From NCBI GenBank assembly GCA_033398695.1, contig CM065801.1, positions 102,417,170 through 102,481,169 of the forward strand: DNA of 64,000 nt, read 5' to 3'. Below, piece after piece: positions 1-10,999 of this stretch. A program made the translations under genes and the position numbers. Positions within the stretch are counted from its first letter, which is position 1. Each line of letters opens with the position of its first letter. The stretch is from Orobanche coerulescens (taxonomy: Eukaryota > Streptophyta > Magnoliopsida > Lamiales > Orobanchaceae). The notes beneath the pieces were generated by a model. That model was given only the letters and a program-made list of their open reading frames with translations. It was not told where the DNA came from and made no database searches.

Positions 1-128
1 GACTGAAGTAACAAAATCTCTCGAGGCCCATGAGATCTCTCGAGACCTACTGGCATTAGAACTCCTGCAGTATTCTGAAGGTGTCCCTGCCTCCCACACA
101 GAAAATAAATAATAGCTGGCATCGTACA

Positions 129-779
129 TCAAGTACTCACATGCCCCGCTGAATCACAGTTAAAACAAATAACAGTCGAACTCGTCGCCTGAGAAGAAAA
201 TGCTTTCCCAGTACGAAGCCAACTAGGAAATGACCTCTTGGATGTCGGAGCTCGATGTCCCTCTGAACGAATCGGCATCCTAATCCTCTCACCAGAAGAA
301 ACTGAAGGATCCTTCTGAGTAAGCTCCTCGATCGAAAGTTCTGCTCCAAGAGCCTTCTCGATGAATTCGCCAAGCGAGTTACAATTGTGATTGAACAACT
401 GCATCCTCAACGGCGGGTTCAACCTCTTGTTAAAATACTTGATCTTATCTGCCTCAGTATGGATAACAGATGAAGTAAACTGAATAAGTCCTTGAAACTT
501 TTCAGCAATAACAATAACACCCTCGTTCTCGACGGATTCGGGGTTCAAAACCTCCGACAACTTGGCTTCACGAAGTGGAGCCGGATAATACCTCTCTAAC
601 ATGAGAGTCTTGAACTCGATCCAAACACAATCACGATCGGTGGGTTATCGAGCACGACTCCGAAAATGATTCGCCAGCCACCAAAGTATTGGTACGAGGT
701 TTCGGGTTTTCGGCCCACTCGCGCCTCTATCCTCCTCATCACGCCCTCTTCCGTGATCGAAAGAATAACGTTCAATCAT
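129..779 (-). pseudogene. Element A gag remnant with zinc knuckle
   Basis: Gag is the structural capsid/nucleocapsid polyprotein. Reading from the ATG at 777-779, about 30 residues of basic N-terminus jump directly to a WW motif that in element C lies roughly 150 residues further in, so most of the N-terminal Gag is deleted. An in-frame stop follows the WW segment; the frame then resumes with LERYYPAPLRE, a conserved EADKIKYFNKRL segment and the start of a CCHC knuckle (CFNCDSAGHVST). The knuckle is cut by a TGA just before its last Cys, whose codon is still present. Non-functional. Confidence 0.8.
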
Positions 780-1217
780 GACCACAGCTCAAATATGCCT
801 CAACGGCCAGAATGCTAGGTCAACGCAAAACACGAGTATACATACTCAACAGATAAACAATCACATCAATCGCGCTAATCATAGCCGATACAGAGCCCAC
901 ACGCTCCAAAGCAAATAATCATAAATCAATCGCACCCGATCGTCACATACAAGTGTCAACAAAACATGTTTAATCAATGACATAATGAATGTATGCACAT
1001 AAAAGAGAATAGAGTCCTTACACAGGTCATACGAAGCTTCGAGGTCTTGCGATACTAGTCTTCACTGACGACGACTCGATGAAAGAATGACTCACAGTCG
1101 TCTAACTATCACGACTCACAAAACTCGACTGTCCAGATTGTCATAACCTGACAGCCTTGCTACTACCGCGTCGGTAGAGCCACATAACACACAAGTCAGG
1201 GTATCTCGCAACCCAAT
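780..1217 (-). other. Element A 5' leader
   Basis: Non-coding stretch between the primer site and the decayed gag. No credible reading frame. It corresponds in position to the roughly 500-bp leader of element C (24892-25371). Confidence 0.6.
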
Positions 1218-1229
1218 TCTCCGATACCA
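1218..1229 (-). other. Element A primer-binding site
   Basis: The minus strand reads TGGTATCGGAGA five bases inside the LTR end, close to TGGTATCAGAGC, the sequence complementary to the 3' end of initiator-Met tRNA used by most plant LTR retrotransposons. Confidence 0.75.
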
Positions 1230-2645
1230 TCTTCTGTAACACCCCCAATACCATTGGGTCATTACAGTGTCGTGGACCCCACATCAGGTGATCCACCAGG
1301 CGAACACGACTAAAATACAACAAACTGACCAAAATGGGAAATCACAGACCCTACTATGACGTCCGACATACTATTCCGATATGGAATTTCAACGACAAGA
1401 ATGGGCCTACATGGCCAAAATAAAAATACAACAACATCCCCGAGCCTTGCTTGGATAATACAAAACGACAACGACTGAACAAAAGTGGAGTACTCCAACT
1501 GTCTGACCAACATGAACACCAAAGTATCTCGGACTAGTATCGCTCGAATGCCTCGTCGCCATCGTCATGCCCCTGTGTCTCAACTCTCTCCTCGCAAGCA
1601 CCTAAAACATGAAAACATGTTCCGCCCCCACGGGGTCAGTCATCCAGAATAATGAATATCAAATACGTGCACAACATGATATGCATCCAAAGGCAGAATA
1701 AACAGTACAACAATGGTAGTACGAGATGCTCATAAACCAAAGTAAGAATCGAGCATTCGTGGAACACTATGCCCACGACATACGATCAATACCTGCTCAA
1801 TAGGTCAGAACATATGTGCCCAACGGCGAATCATCAATATAGAACACAACAATACATTACCCGAAGGTAAATCAAACCAACGCTGAAATAAATAAGGATC
1901 ACAATGCCGGAAGGCTCCAACGGAAATACCGATACATCACAATGGCCTGAAAGCCCTCAGCCGAAGCTGCCAAAATATCACGATGGCCTGAAAGTCAATG
2001 ACCCCAAAGTCAGAATCATCACAATACACATCTCAAAGAAACAAACCTGACTGTCGAACATACCCCTCTGGCGTATGAATGCTCAATCACAAAACGTCGA
2101 ACTCATCCAATACTATGGACGATCAAAGTTGTACGGCTCAAAGATGGACATCACAGTACGCCCTATCCGGAAATGTGTCCGTGCACATGTCCGCCCCGTA
2201 TGCGGAATCCAGAATATACGTGGGACAATGTACCTAATTAGCCTCACAAAACTACGTCTCGTGTGCACAGTCCAATGCGGAATAATATCCACGCATGACT
2301 ATATATGTGCCTGGCTAAAAATCCTACACAATAACCAATCGGAACGCAGATATGATTCCGGATATGTCACGATACAACATGACAACGAAACTAAAAGGAT
2401 AACACATCCAATACGGATTATACGACTCACCAAGTGAACGATGACACACGAATAATGAAAGATCGACACGACCAACAATATTCAAAACAACCACCCTGGG
2501 ATCAAAATCCCTAAGGACCGATTAACACGAGCAACGATCACAACACAACAGTTAGGGAAATCCTCAACCTTCGACGATCACAAAATTACCGAGTTCACAA
2601 GAATAATAGTGTGCTGCCTTGAGTTGGTCAACACGACAATAATAA

Positions 2646-3010
2646 TTCAATGGATGGGAACTATCCTCGACAGTCCCAATTCAATACTTCGATTACCATA
2701 GAACGGTCCATCGATAACAACGATAAAACGAATGAGAATATATTTGACAACGGATGGAAAATATATTTGATAATCCCAATTCAATATATCGATTACCTTT
2801 AGAACGGACAATCGATAATAATTATACAACGGATGAGAATATTTTTGACAACGGATGGGAATTATCTTTGATAATCCCAATTCAATATATCGATTACCTT
2901 TAGAGCGGACAATCGATATTAATTATACAACGGATGGGAATTATCTTTGATAATCCCAATTCAATATATCAATTACCTTCAGAACGGTTAACCGAGAACA
3001 ATTATACAAC
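2646..3010. repeat. 79-bp tandem repeat array in the A LTR
   Basis: Units start at about 2646, 2747, 2848 and 2927 with the next unit head at 3006. They share ACAACGGATGGG, TGATAATCCCAATTCAATAT and CGATTACCTTTAGA segments. The basic period is 79 bp, with an additional 22-bp partial copy between two pairs of units. Units diverge by a few bases. Confidence 0.85.
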
Positions 3011-3129
3011 GGATGTCTCGGCACCTTTAATCGGTTACCGATAACGAAGATGATAATCGAATACGTCAATGCCTTCAATCGGCCAAAATGACATCAATAG
3101 AAAAACACTAATATCAATAACGACGATTC

Positions 3130-3275
3130 ACAAAAAATATCTTGATGGAACATCAAGCAATAATAACAATCGATACGTCGATGCCGCGAACCGGCTATCG
3201 ACAACAATATCTCAAAGGAACATCAATCAACAATAACAATTGATATGTCAATACCGCGAACCGGCTATCGACAAA
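3130..3275. repeat. About 70-bp tandem repeat in the A LTR
   Basis: Two diverged units containing GCGAACCGGCTATCGACAA, at 3186 and 3256 (period 70), each preceded by a GGAACATCAA/CAATAACAAT segment. A third weaker similarity continues to about 3320. Confidence 0.65.
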
Positions 3276-3679
3276 TATATTACAAACAAGTATCGCAATG
3301 CCTTAAATCGGCCATTTACGAACAACAATAATATTTGGCATAATTTGCCGAAGGGTATCGTATCAAACAATCCCTTGATGTCAACAAAATCATAAAGAGA
3401 CCAAGTCTCGAAATGATACACACATTCATACACGTACATGATAACATTAATCTCATTGACCAGTACAAGTATAAAACTTGCCTCAAACCGAAGGCGAGAA
3501 AGTCCTTCCACGATCAACGTCCTACCACGAATCGATCAACAGCGTCCTCCGACAATCACAAGCACTCGAACAACCTTGAATGAAATACAATTCATTCGAT
3601 AACCCGATATCGACCGAAAACGACATAATAGATAATTCCGATTCCAACACGAACACATACTATACTCGTATTTATCCGT

Positions 3680-3918
3680 ATACACACATATATATAATAT
3701 ACATACATCACATATATATATAATAATATATATACAATACAACCCAAAATATCTATATATATATATATAAATATATATATATATATCCACATGACACACA
3801 CACACACACTTCACGTTATATATGTATACACAACACATATATATATATTCTTATACAACACACACTTGCACACAATATATATATAAGTACACTGCACACA
3901 ATATATATAAATATACAC

Positions 3919-3962
<44 letters not shown>
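3680..3962. repeat. TA and CA microsatellites in the A LTR
   Basis: Alternating (TA)n runs (3690-3785) and a (CA)n run of about 18 units (3922-3958). These create spurious open frames rich in Ile/Tyr or Thr/His on both strands; none is a gene. Confidence 0.9.
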
Positions 3963-3963
<1 letters not shown>

Positions 3964-4529
3964 CTTACCAGAAGCCGATCGGCCAGGTCCGGAATAAAAA
4001 CTACCATGCTGGAAATTCGGCCGCCGGAAAACCTGACCCGCCGGACTTCGTCCAACTCCAGCCCGTTTCCGTCCATGGCTGGTTTTCACCCAACTCTACC
4101 TCCGTCTGTAATTCCTCGCCGGAAATCTGTCAAGCCTCCGTTCCGCTGTCCGTTCCGGACAGAAACTACCTCCGGTCGCCGGAAACAATGGAGAAGCGTC
4201 CATGGACGGAAACCATGAAGAACCGGCGCCTGAGATCCGTCTCGCCAGAAGAAAAAAATATGCCGGAACAGCTCGACCGGATTTGCAAAGCCTTCCGATC
4301 CGGAAATTCCGACCAGGCCGTCGCCGCTCCAATCACGAGCCGCCTGCCGCCGCCGAGCTTCAGTCGCCGCCGGAGACGTCAGCCCTACCTCCGGTCGTCA
4401 ACTCCAGTCCGTCGCCGGAAAATGGAGAAGCCAACTGCCCGTTCTCAAGCTCTACCTCATCGGAAGAAGAAAAAAAAAAAAGACGAGAGCGGAGAGAAGA
4501 GAGGGAACGAGAGAGAGAGAGGACAAGAG

Positions 4530-4612
4530 AGAGAAGATGATATATAATATATATATATATATATAACATGAGGGAAGGTGAGGGAGAGAGAGATGACAAA
4601 AGTGATGATAAC

Positions 4613-4656
<44 letters not shown>
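4530..4656. repeat. AG-rich tract and TA microsatellites in the A LTR
   Basis: A GAGA-rich stretch (4485-4535) is followed by two (TA)n tracts (4541-4565 and 4616-4653). On the element strand the TA tract lies 3' of the palindrome cluster and could supply the TATA element; this is inference. Confidence 0.75.
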
Positions 4657-4717
4657 CCCCCAAAGATACCTTTGCCCCGAAAGTTGACCACGAGGAAGGT
4701 TCCCACCACCTACCACG

Positions 4718-4802
4718 CATTACGTACGTAACCTCAGGGCGTAACGTACGTAATCGTAACAAATTAGCGTACGTAAAGTTACACAGGTAGCGTACGCTAT
4801 GA
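4718..4802. promoter_or_regulatory. Palindrome cluster in A LTR U3
   Basis: Four self-complementary or nearly self-complementary motifs: TTACGTACGTAA at 4720, TAACGTACGTAA at 4742, TTAGCGTACGTAA at 4764 and TAGCGTACGCTA at 4789, spaced about 22-25 bp. On the element strand they lie upstream of the presumed transcription start. Similar arrays occur in the B, C and D LTRs with different core sequences. Confidence 0.6.
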
Positions 4803-5009
4803 CTATAAACTTAGCCAAAATTCCAAACTCACCAAGCAACAACCAAACGACGAAACCAAACCGACGACCAGTATAAATATTTCGATCCCAAAATATTCTA
4901 ATACAATATACATTGTATCGGTCCAAACAACAACACTTGTACAATTCCAAATGAATACGTACAACTCAACAGTAACACGAAAAAAAAAAAATTACCCCCG
5001 GATATTACA

Positions 5010-6244
5010 TTTTGGAACTTTATCGTGTAGTTTTCCGATGAAATATCAGTGGATATTGGTGACGAACCGAACTGGTATACAAGAGTATGGAGGTGGTCAA
5101 TCATTTGCATAGTTTTCATTTTAAACTTTGAAATCGTGTGGATTCCAAGGACACTATTATCGAATACTTGGCACCAGCGAGCCAATGTAATTTTTCGAAA
5201 ATTTATGTTTTGAGTTTTGAAATTTTTGAAAGAACTTTCGGAAATTTGTCTTTTGACGAGAGTATATGATTTCAAACTGGTTTTGAAAATATGATCGATA
5301 TAAATACGCATTTAGTGCATAATGCATATCATGATGGATTTATGAGTGTGACTCACAAACTGGATAAGGCATCAGTACGGTACGATGAATAAAGATTCGA
5401 ACTTCAGTATGGTAGTTGGTTATCTAGGGATGATCGGTTGATTGATCGGATAAGAAGAATATGCTATAGGATGTAGAATTCATGCACAGGATGTAATTTT
5501 GGAACTGTGGGTTTTGTGAAACTGAGACATTGGAGATGGTGACCCCATGCTGGTTGCTTTGAATATTGAGTGGTCGTTCCCACTCCATATAGGATTGGAT
5601 ATGTTCGCCAGTCGGGTATGTTTATTGAGATCTACTGTACGTGATTAGTGTGTCATTTTGAGAATGTTATTCTTTCGTATATCTGTTTCTGTGGTTCTGT
5701 GTTGACCATTTTGGAGCTTACTGTGTGAAAGTAATCTCTAAGTGTGTTTTGAACTTTGGATGGTCGAATTAGAGTTTATCATGTCGATGATATTCTTGGC
5801 TAATTTGTTGATTGATCATCGTTAACGATCGTATGAGCGTTCGGACGTTATGTCGATATTTCGGGGTCTGTTGTCATTGTTTTGGACAGTTGTTTCACAG
5901 TTGTATTGTGTATTATTGATTTGTATCCGGATTGGGATTTGATTGTGCGATCAGGGAGACAAGATCTGACACGGATAGATTATTTCATCTGACGATAATA
6001 TATCTGGTTGGGACTTATGGAATTGTTATTGTAAGCGTGTTGAGGCTTTTCAGTGAAGTCACTTGCTAGTTTCTCATGAGATCGTCGACTTGGCGCATAT
6101 GTAAGTATGCTATTTTGGTTATTCGGTAATAATGATGATTCCTCGTTGTCGTGATTATTTCGGGATATTTTGGTTGAACGGTTTATTTGTTTTTATGACG
6201 GATTGCAAGTTTCGAGGACGAAACTTATTTTAAGTGGTGTAGTA
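5010..6244 (+). mobile_element. Element B: 3' internal region (plus strand), non-coding
   Basis: Plus-strand sequence between the A insertion and the B 3' LTR. It ends with TTTCGAGGACGAAACTT and a purine/T-rich AAGTGGTGTAGTA directly before TGTAATATCC, an arrangement typical of the 3' end of Tekay-like elements. No integrase or chromodomain reading frame could be recognised, so the sequence is either 3' untranslated or heavily decayed. The 5' part of B should lie left of the window, beyond A. Confidence 0.55.
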
Positions 6245-6485
6245 TGTAATATCCGGAATTTCTATTACTATTGTTAAATGTTATTTTATCCAAGTTATGT
6301 TGTACAGCGTGGAATATGTACAGTATGGGTAAAATAATTGAAGGACCGAGACATCTGTATTTGTATAATTGTCGTACTTGGTCGACAATTGGATGTAAGA
6401 AATATATGTATTCAGTCTGCCGTATGTTCGTATTCTGTATGTTGAGACGTTGGACAAGAATAGCTGAAAATGGCTAAGTGTAACA

Positions 6486-6985
6486 TTATTAGCACACGCT
6501 AATAATCATGAGTAGCGCATGCTATCGTGCAGGTTTAGCGCACGCTACGGATATAAGATAACGCACGCTAATGCAGTCAGATCGGAAGGAATCTGCGTGT
6601 GGACCAGGCCACTTTCGACGCACGTTCTGATAAGTCAACGGATGTTGTAATGTAGTGATAGTGCATGCTAATGCATGTTGATTAGCGCACGCTAACTGTA
6701 TATCGGACAAAAAGGAATCTTATCCTCGTCAGCACTTTCGGCGTGTGGACCTTTCTTCGGAAGCATACAGACAAACGAGTCAACTATGAGTAGCGCACGC
6801 TAAGGTAGGACACTTGCGTACGCTAAATAGAGGCATTTACGTACGCTATTGCATGGGCATTGCGTACATAAATCACTTCATGCAGTAAGATAGTTGCCTC
6901 TGGGCTTCGATAGCGCAAGCTAACAAAGACAGTTAGCGCACGCTAAGTGTGTAACGTACGTTAACTGAAGATGTTAGCGTACGTT
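6486..6985. promoter_or_regulatory. Array of GCGCACGC/GCGTACGC palindromes in the B LTR
   Basis: About 14 variants of a TTAGCGCACGCTAA / TTAGCGTACGCTAA motif, for example at 6536, 6681, 6790, 6932 and 6973, at irregular spacing of 20-100 bp. Many are perfect or near-perfect inverted repeats. The array ends just before an ATATATATATT run at about 6991 that may be a TATA element. A regulatory role is inference from position and repetition. Confidence 0.65.
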
Positions 6986-7735
6986 AGCAATGTACAATAT
7001 ATATATTAGTGCAGTTGGCCATTATTCGTTATTTCCGTCCATTTCTTCATGTGAACCGATAGAGAGAGGTCTTAGAGAGAAGTTGAGGTTCCAAACACTT
7101 GAGTTTATCATTCCTAACAACATTTGAAGCTTGGAAGTGATTGAAAACGGATTCAACCTTGGGATTCAATCCATTCCTTCAAAGAGGTAATTACTCTCCA
7201 CTTTGGGATTTCATTTTGAATTGTATATGATGTTCTTGAGTTGATGATCGTCATGTTTATGAGTTGATGATTATGGTTATGAGATGGATTACTGAGTTAT
7301 GTTGATAATATGGTTGATATGCGGATATTGATATGATTCGTGTGGTTTTGAACGGTGTTGTTTTTCTTCAAGAGATATGTTGGTTAATATCTCCCTTCAT
7401 TTCGGGTTTTTAATGTGGTTGTTATTGTTTACTTCGTATGATGATGAACATGCAAGTGATTATGATTCTTGGTGTATATGATATGATTAAGAAGACTACA
7501 TGTTGAAATGTTAGTGGAAATAAGATTTGGACACTTGTTTGGAAAGTAATGTGTATAAGGTTCGACTTTGGAAAATCACCACCGATTCTTGAAAACTCCA
7601 AAAATTCTGAAACATAACAGTATAATAGAGCATCGAGTTAGCTTTCTAATGGTTCAAACGGTGAGTTAATCAGAGTCCGGATGAGTGAGTTATGCTCAAA
7701 ATGGCAAAAACTATATTGTTTGTATTCTGGGAACA

Positions 7736-7767
7736 AGTAGCGCACGCTGTTGATGAAGTTAGCGTAC
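7736..7767. promoter_or_regulatory. Second B palindrome pair, left part
   Basis: AGTAGCGCACGCT at 7736 followed by TTAGCGTAC up to 7767. The second motif is completed by GCTAAC after the nested element (19281 on). The intact site would read TTAGC-GTAC-GCTAA, and the insertion used its four central bases as target. Confidence 0.7.
7764..7767. other. Left target-site duplication GTAC
   Basis: GTAC directly precedes the left LTR and recurs at 19277-19280 after the right LTR. Four bases rather than the five usual for Ty3/gypsy; the flanking fifth bases do not match. Confidence 0.8.
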
Positions 7768-8257
7768 TGTCACGGGATGAGAGTTTTGCGCAGCTAACCC
7801 GTGCGGCACTTAAACAACTAAGCAGAGTCGAGTTGCTAAGTAAGCCTGAAAGTAATGAGAAAAGGGACAATGGCACAAAAAGATTTTATTAAGTATGAAT
7901 GCTTGAGTACAAGAGAGCTTTACAATGCTTGATTGCTTGAGGATTTCTGGATGGAGTGAGCAAATGAGGCTCCTCCCCCTTTTATACCAGCCTAGGAGAG
8001 TTCTGGAGTGGAACTCTCTAGATAGAACTTTCTAGATAGAACACTCTAGATACTTGTAGTACATATGGGCATTTACATGAGCATTCTACAAAGTGTGTAA
8101 GAAGTACATTTCTACATGCTTCTAGAGTCATCTACGAATTTACAAGTATGTAGAGATCTCTGGGTCTTTCTTGATCATTCTAGAACCTTCCGGAACCTTC
8201 CGACACACAGAGACTTTTGTTAGGGTCATCCGGGTCACTTTTGACCGACCCGTCACA
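7768..8257 (-). repeat. Galadriel-like element 3' LTR (490 bp)
   Basis: Plus strand reads TGTCACGGG...CCCGTCACA, an inverted terminal motif. Seven substitutions against the partner LTR at 18787-19276, no indels. A TTTTATACC motif near 7980 may be the TATA element on one strand. The reading frame across its left part is a shared LTR shadow, not a gene. Confidence 0.92.
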
Positions 8258-8270
8258 TCCTCCCCCACCT
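8258..8270 (-). other. Polypurine tract
   Basis: The minus strand reads AGGTGGGGGAGGA immediately before the 3' LTR: the plus-strand DNA priming site for reverse transcription. It overlaps the end of the chromodomain reading frame. Confidence 0.85.
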
Positions 8271-9475
8271 ATTTCAGCGACGTCCTCGGCGCGTTCTCTT
8301 GTTTGAACCTCTTGATGTGATCTTGAAATTGCCAGAGTTCGTCTTCCCGTTCCCATGTTGCTTCGCTATCAGGGAGGTTTTTCCATTTTACCAAGTATTC
8401 CGTGCCGGGAGGCACGCCTCTCTTTCGAGTAACTCATTCGGTTACAATATAGTCCACCTCCTTGTCGAATGAGGTGATTACGGCAGTGGGTGCACGATTT
8501 GACTCTCCTCGGTGCGGGTCTTCCGAGTCAGCATGGTAGAGTTTCAATTGGCTCGCGTGGAAGACCGGATGTATTTTAAGTTTTGGAGGGAGTTGAAACA
8601 TATAAGAGACATTTCCAACACGTTTGATTATTGTGAATGGTCCTTCGTACCTCCTCACCAAACCTTTGTGTACTTTGCGTAATGCTTTGAATTGCTTGGT
8701 AGAAAGTTTGACCATGACCTGATCACCTTCCTGGAACTTAATGTCTCTTCTTTTAGGATTAGCCCACTTTTTCATCTTCCGGGCGGCCTTATCAAGGTAG
8801 GCGCGCGTAATGTCTGACTCCTCGTGCCATTCTCGGGCAATGCGGTGAGCTGCGGGACTCTTCCCTTCATGTGTCGAGGCTACAGCATTCGGGGTTAGTG
8901 GCTGAAAACCCATAATGATTTCGAAAGGGGACTTACCCGTTGCCTCGCTTTTCTGCAGATTGTAAGAAAACTGGGCCACATCAAGTAATCTTGGCCAGTC
9001 CTTCTGATGGGCGCTCACATAGTGTCTTAGATATAGTTCCAGCAATGCATTGATTCGTTCGGTCTGTCCATCTGTTTGGGGATGGAAACTTGTCGAGAAC
9101 TTGAGGTCGGTTCCCAACAGCTCGAATAGTTCTCTCCAAAATCGCCCAGTGAATCGAGGGTCTCGATCACTCACAATGATTAAGGGAATCCCCCAAAGTT
9201 TGATGATATGTTTGAAGAATAGACGGGCAGCTTCATTAGCATTGCAATCGGGTGATGTGGCAATGAAAGTAGCATACTTACTGTATCGATCCACCACCAC
9301 CAAGATGCTTCCGAATCCTTCTGATTTCGGGAGAGTTGTGATGAAATCCATAGAAACACTCTCCTAGGGCCTTGATGCAATGGGCAGGGGCTCCAACAAT
9401 CCTGCCGGCAGATTCTGCTCATTCTTGTCTTGCTAGCACACGAGACAAGTCTTCACGTAGGCTTCAATTTCGTCC
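8269..9475 (-). pseudogene. Integrase and chromodomain of the Galadriel-like element
   Basis: Integrase core: MDFITTLPKSEGFG, first catalytic Asp in VVVDRYSKYATF, second in SDRDPRFTGRFW, Glu in SFHPQTDGQTERINALLE, then a GPFTI/HPVFHASQLK C-terminal region. After a stop at 8434-8436 the same frame continues with a chromodomain (EYLVKWKNLPDSEATWE) to a terminal stop at 8269. Upstream, a TAG at 9364-9366 replaces what is normally Trp, and the N-terminal HHCC part lies beyond the CACTA insertion. DDE residues are present but two stops make it non-functional. Integrase inserts the cDNA; chromodomains guide insertion to marked chromatin. Confidence 0.9.
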
Positions 9476-9478
9476 CTC
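9476..9478. other. CACTA target-site duplication CTC (left)
   Basis: CTC precedes CACTAG and recurs at 15279-15281 after CTAGTG. Three bases is the standard target duplication of CACTA transposons. Confidence 0.85.
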
Positions 9479-9509
9479 CACTAGTAGAAACAGCCCCTTC
9501 CTTGACCCT

Positions 9510-9665
9510 TTTTTTATGACCAACAGTCGAAGATGACTCGCAAATAGCTTAGTCACATAATCAGAGTCATAACGCGTAAAATTTCCATTAGCGATGACGC
9601 GAGTTTACATGTGTCAAAAAGTGGCAGTCATAATCTTTTAAAATTTATTGATATCGATGACCAGA
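9510..9665. repeat. CACTA left subterminal repeats
   Basis: Repeated TATGACC, GATGACTCGC, GTCATAACGCG, GATGACGCGAG and GTCATAATC motifs in both orientations within 150 bp of the left terminus; these resemble transposase-binding repeats. Confidence 0.7.
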
Positions 9666-9973
9666 AACATCAGTCGATTCATCACTTAACCCAAATCTCA
9701 CAAATCTCTCCTATTCCCGCTCAACACAAGAAACACACTCAAACACACACTTAACCCAAATCTCACAAATCTCTCACAAACATCAGTCGATTCATCACTC
9801 AAATCACTCAAATCTCTCAAACACACAACGATTCACCCCCAAATCTCACACACATCAGTTGAACCGCCTCCTCTCTCTCTCTTAAACTCCTCCTCATAAA
9901 CCCTAAACCCTAGCTCCGTAGAACTCCTCCCTAAACCCTATCATCATTCGCCGAGTACTGAGCAACCTTTCAG

Positions 9974-10147
9974 ATTGAACTGGGCATCCATGGGTGCTGG
10001 GGAAAAGCGTGATGATGCTCATGATTACACCATTTTTGTTGGAGATTTGATGATAGGGGTAAAGCGATATGATGCTCATGATTACACCTACAGTTGCCCT
10101 CAGCAAGTTTCTTTGCATAAATATTATATCTCAAACCTGCTTAATTT
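9974..10147 (+). pseudogene. Captured RBP45/47-type RNA-binding protein exon piece
   Basis: After a splice-acceptor-like CCTTTCAG, the frame reads LNWASMGAGEKRDDAHDY then TIFVGDL. In plant RBP45/RBP47 proteins the end of RRM1 (LNWA), a GEKR linker and the RNP2 motif of RRM2 (IFVGDL) occur in this order. After about 65 bases the segment around KR-DAHDYT is repeated in diverged form (10056-10088), and the frame ends at a TGA near 10148. A partial, rearranged gene piece inside the CACTA; identification rests on motif order, no alignment was run. Confidence 0.65.
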
Positions 10148-10180
10148 ATGACCATTGTAATTGCCTTTTTTCATTTTCAG

Positions 10181-10238
10181 CTGTGGGATATGCGCAATAT
10201 AATGACTCCAGTAAAGGAATTTGTTGGGCACACCAAAG
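10181..10238 (+). pseudogene. Captured SEC31-like WD40 exon (58 bp)
   Basis: TTCATTTTCAG acceptor, then LWDMRNIMTPVKEFVGHTKG, then a GTATGT donor. This matches the sequence style of a WD40 blade of plant SEC31 (COPII coat), with WD and GH dipeptides in the expected positions. Both splice sites are preserved, so the exon was captured as genomic DNA. One exon only; other WD40 proteins remain possible. Confidence 0.6.
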
Positions 10239-10888
10239 GTATGTTAATTTTCAGGAGTTCACCTGTAACTCTATACAAAATAACTGATTCAGCTATTTTT
10301 TGCAATATGGTTCTGGTTGATGTTTCTATACTGGGTTTTTCAAGTGGACTCTATACTAATATATCAAAGTTTAGAAAATGAAAATGATCAATCTTTTAAG
10401 ATGTAGGAATTGGGATGCTTTGATCAACTATTATGATCTCTCTCAAATATTGATGATTATATTCCGATCCAATGCTCTCCCATCATTCTATTCTTCTCGA
10501 CGTTATTGTTGTACATAAAAAATAATCATCTATGATTCACTTTATTTCTAGGTTAACTGTATTGTCCCTGTCATAAAACCTTTCCACAAAAAAGTAGACA
10601 TGGAAAATTTAGCAACCATGTATTCAGTGTTCTCTTGGATTGCTAACAAGATTTCATGTTTCTGTATCAATAATGATGGGGGAGTGGTTGCATTGCAAAG
10701 TTTTTCAGAATGAAATGGTCTTTGGAAGGGATCTGATTAGCCAACAAAATTCCACTTGATTTCGTGAAAAGCATCAGACCTTCAAAATAGAGACATCAAA
10801 TAACATTTAAGATTGAAAGGTCTAGATTTATTGGTGTAGGATATTGTTGTGGTCAAGCTATACGAAATACATTTCCTTAATATAACAG
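10239..10888. other. CACTA interior, intron-like, no recognised coding
   Basis: AT-rich sequence between captured exon pieces; short open frames only. Looks like captured intron sequence following the SEC31-like exon. Nothing else recognised. Confidence 0.5.
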
Positions 10889-10999
10889 GCTAGACAAATA
10901 TTGCTTGATCTGAGTGTAGAGGTTTCTTTAGTGGAGGAAACTCTCAATGAACTTAAGCATAGGCGCTCCAAAGGATGTCCGACAGGGCTTGAAACTTAG
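10889..10999 (+). pseudogene. Possible captured exon, unidentified
   Basis: Following a TATAACAG acceptor there are 36 open codons (ARQILLDLSVEVSLVEETL...) ending at TAG. Composition is protein-like (Leu/Glu-rich, possibly helical) and unlike the surrounding intron-like DNA. I do not recognise the source gene. Confidence 0.35.

Larger units (their letters stand above)
1..5009 (-). mobile_element. Element A: partial Ty3/gypsy (Tekay-like) retrotransposon, 5' portion
   Basis: Reading on the minus strand, a complete LTR (1235-5009) is followed by a primer-binding site, a leader and a decayed gag whose coding continues to the left window edge. The Gag resembles that of element C below (shared ERYYPAPLRE and EADKIKYF motifs), which places it with long-LTR chromoviruses of Tekay type. 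The right end abuts sequence I read as the 3' internal region of element B, so A appears inserted in B; the other end and the target-site duplication are outside the window. Seen: LTR termini, primer site, Gag homology. Inferred: clade and nesting. Confidence 0.8.
1235..5009 (-). repeat. Element A 5' LTR (3775 bp)
   Basis: On the plus strand it starts TGTAACACCC and ends GGATATTACA, i.e. on the element strand TGTAATATCC...GGGTGTTACA, the termini shared by all large LTRs here. In transcription order it holds a small palindrome cluster (4720-4800), TA microsatellites, a CCGG-rich leader-like segment (about 4000-4450), CA and TA microsatellites, 70- and 79-bp tandem repeats and a C-run/G-run hairpin (1625-1636). 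Its last 40 bases and the sequence around 2220-2285 resemble the same parts of the C LTR, so A and C share 3' LTR modules. Reading frames across it are translated repeats. Confidence 0.85.

Noticed and set aside
3822..4547. 241-residue plus-strand open frame in the A LTR and overlapping minus-strand frames
   Set aside because: It translates TA/CA microsatellites and a CCGG-rich leader; no domain, no homology, lies within an LTR.
7670..7876. Frame shared between 7670-7876 and the N-terminus of the long gag frame (MPLSLFSLLSGLL...)
   Set aside because: It is the LTR read on the minus strand; the real gag start is the ATG at 18733, after the primer site.
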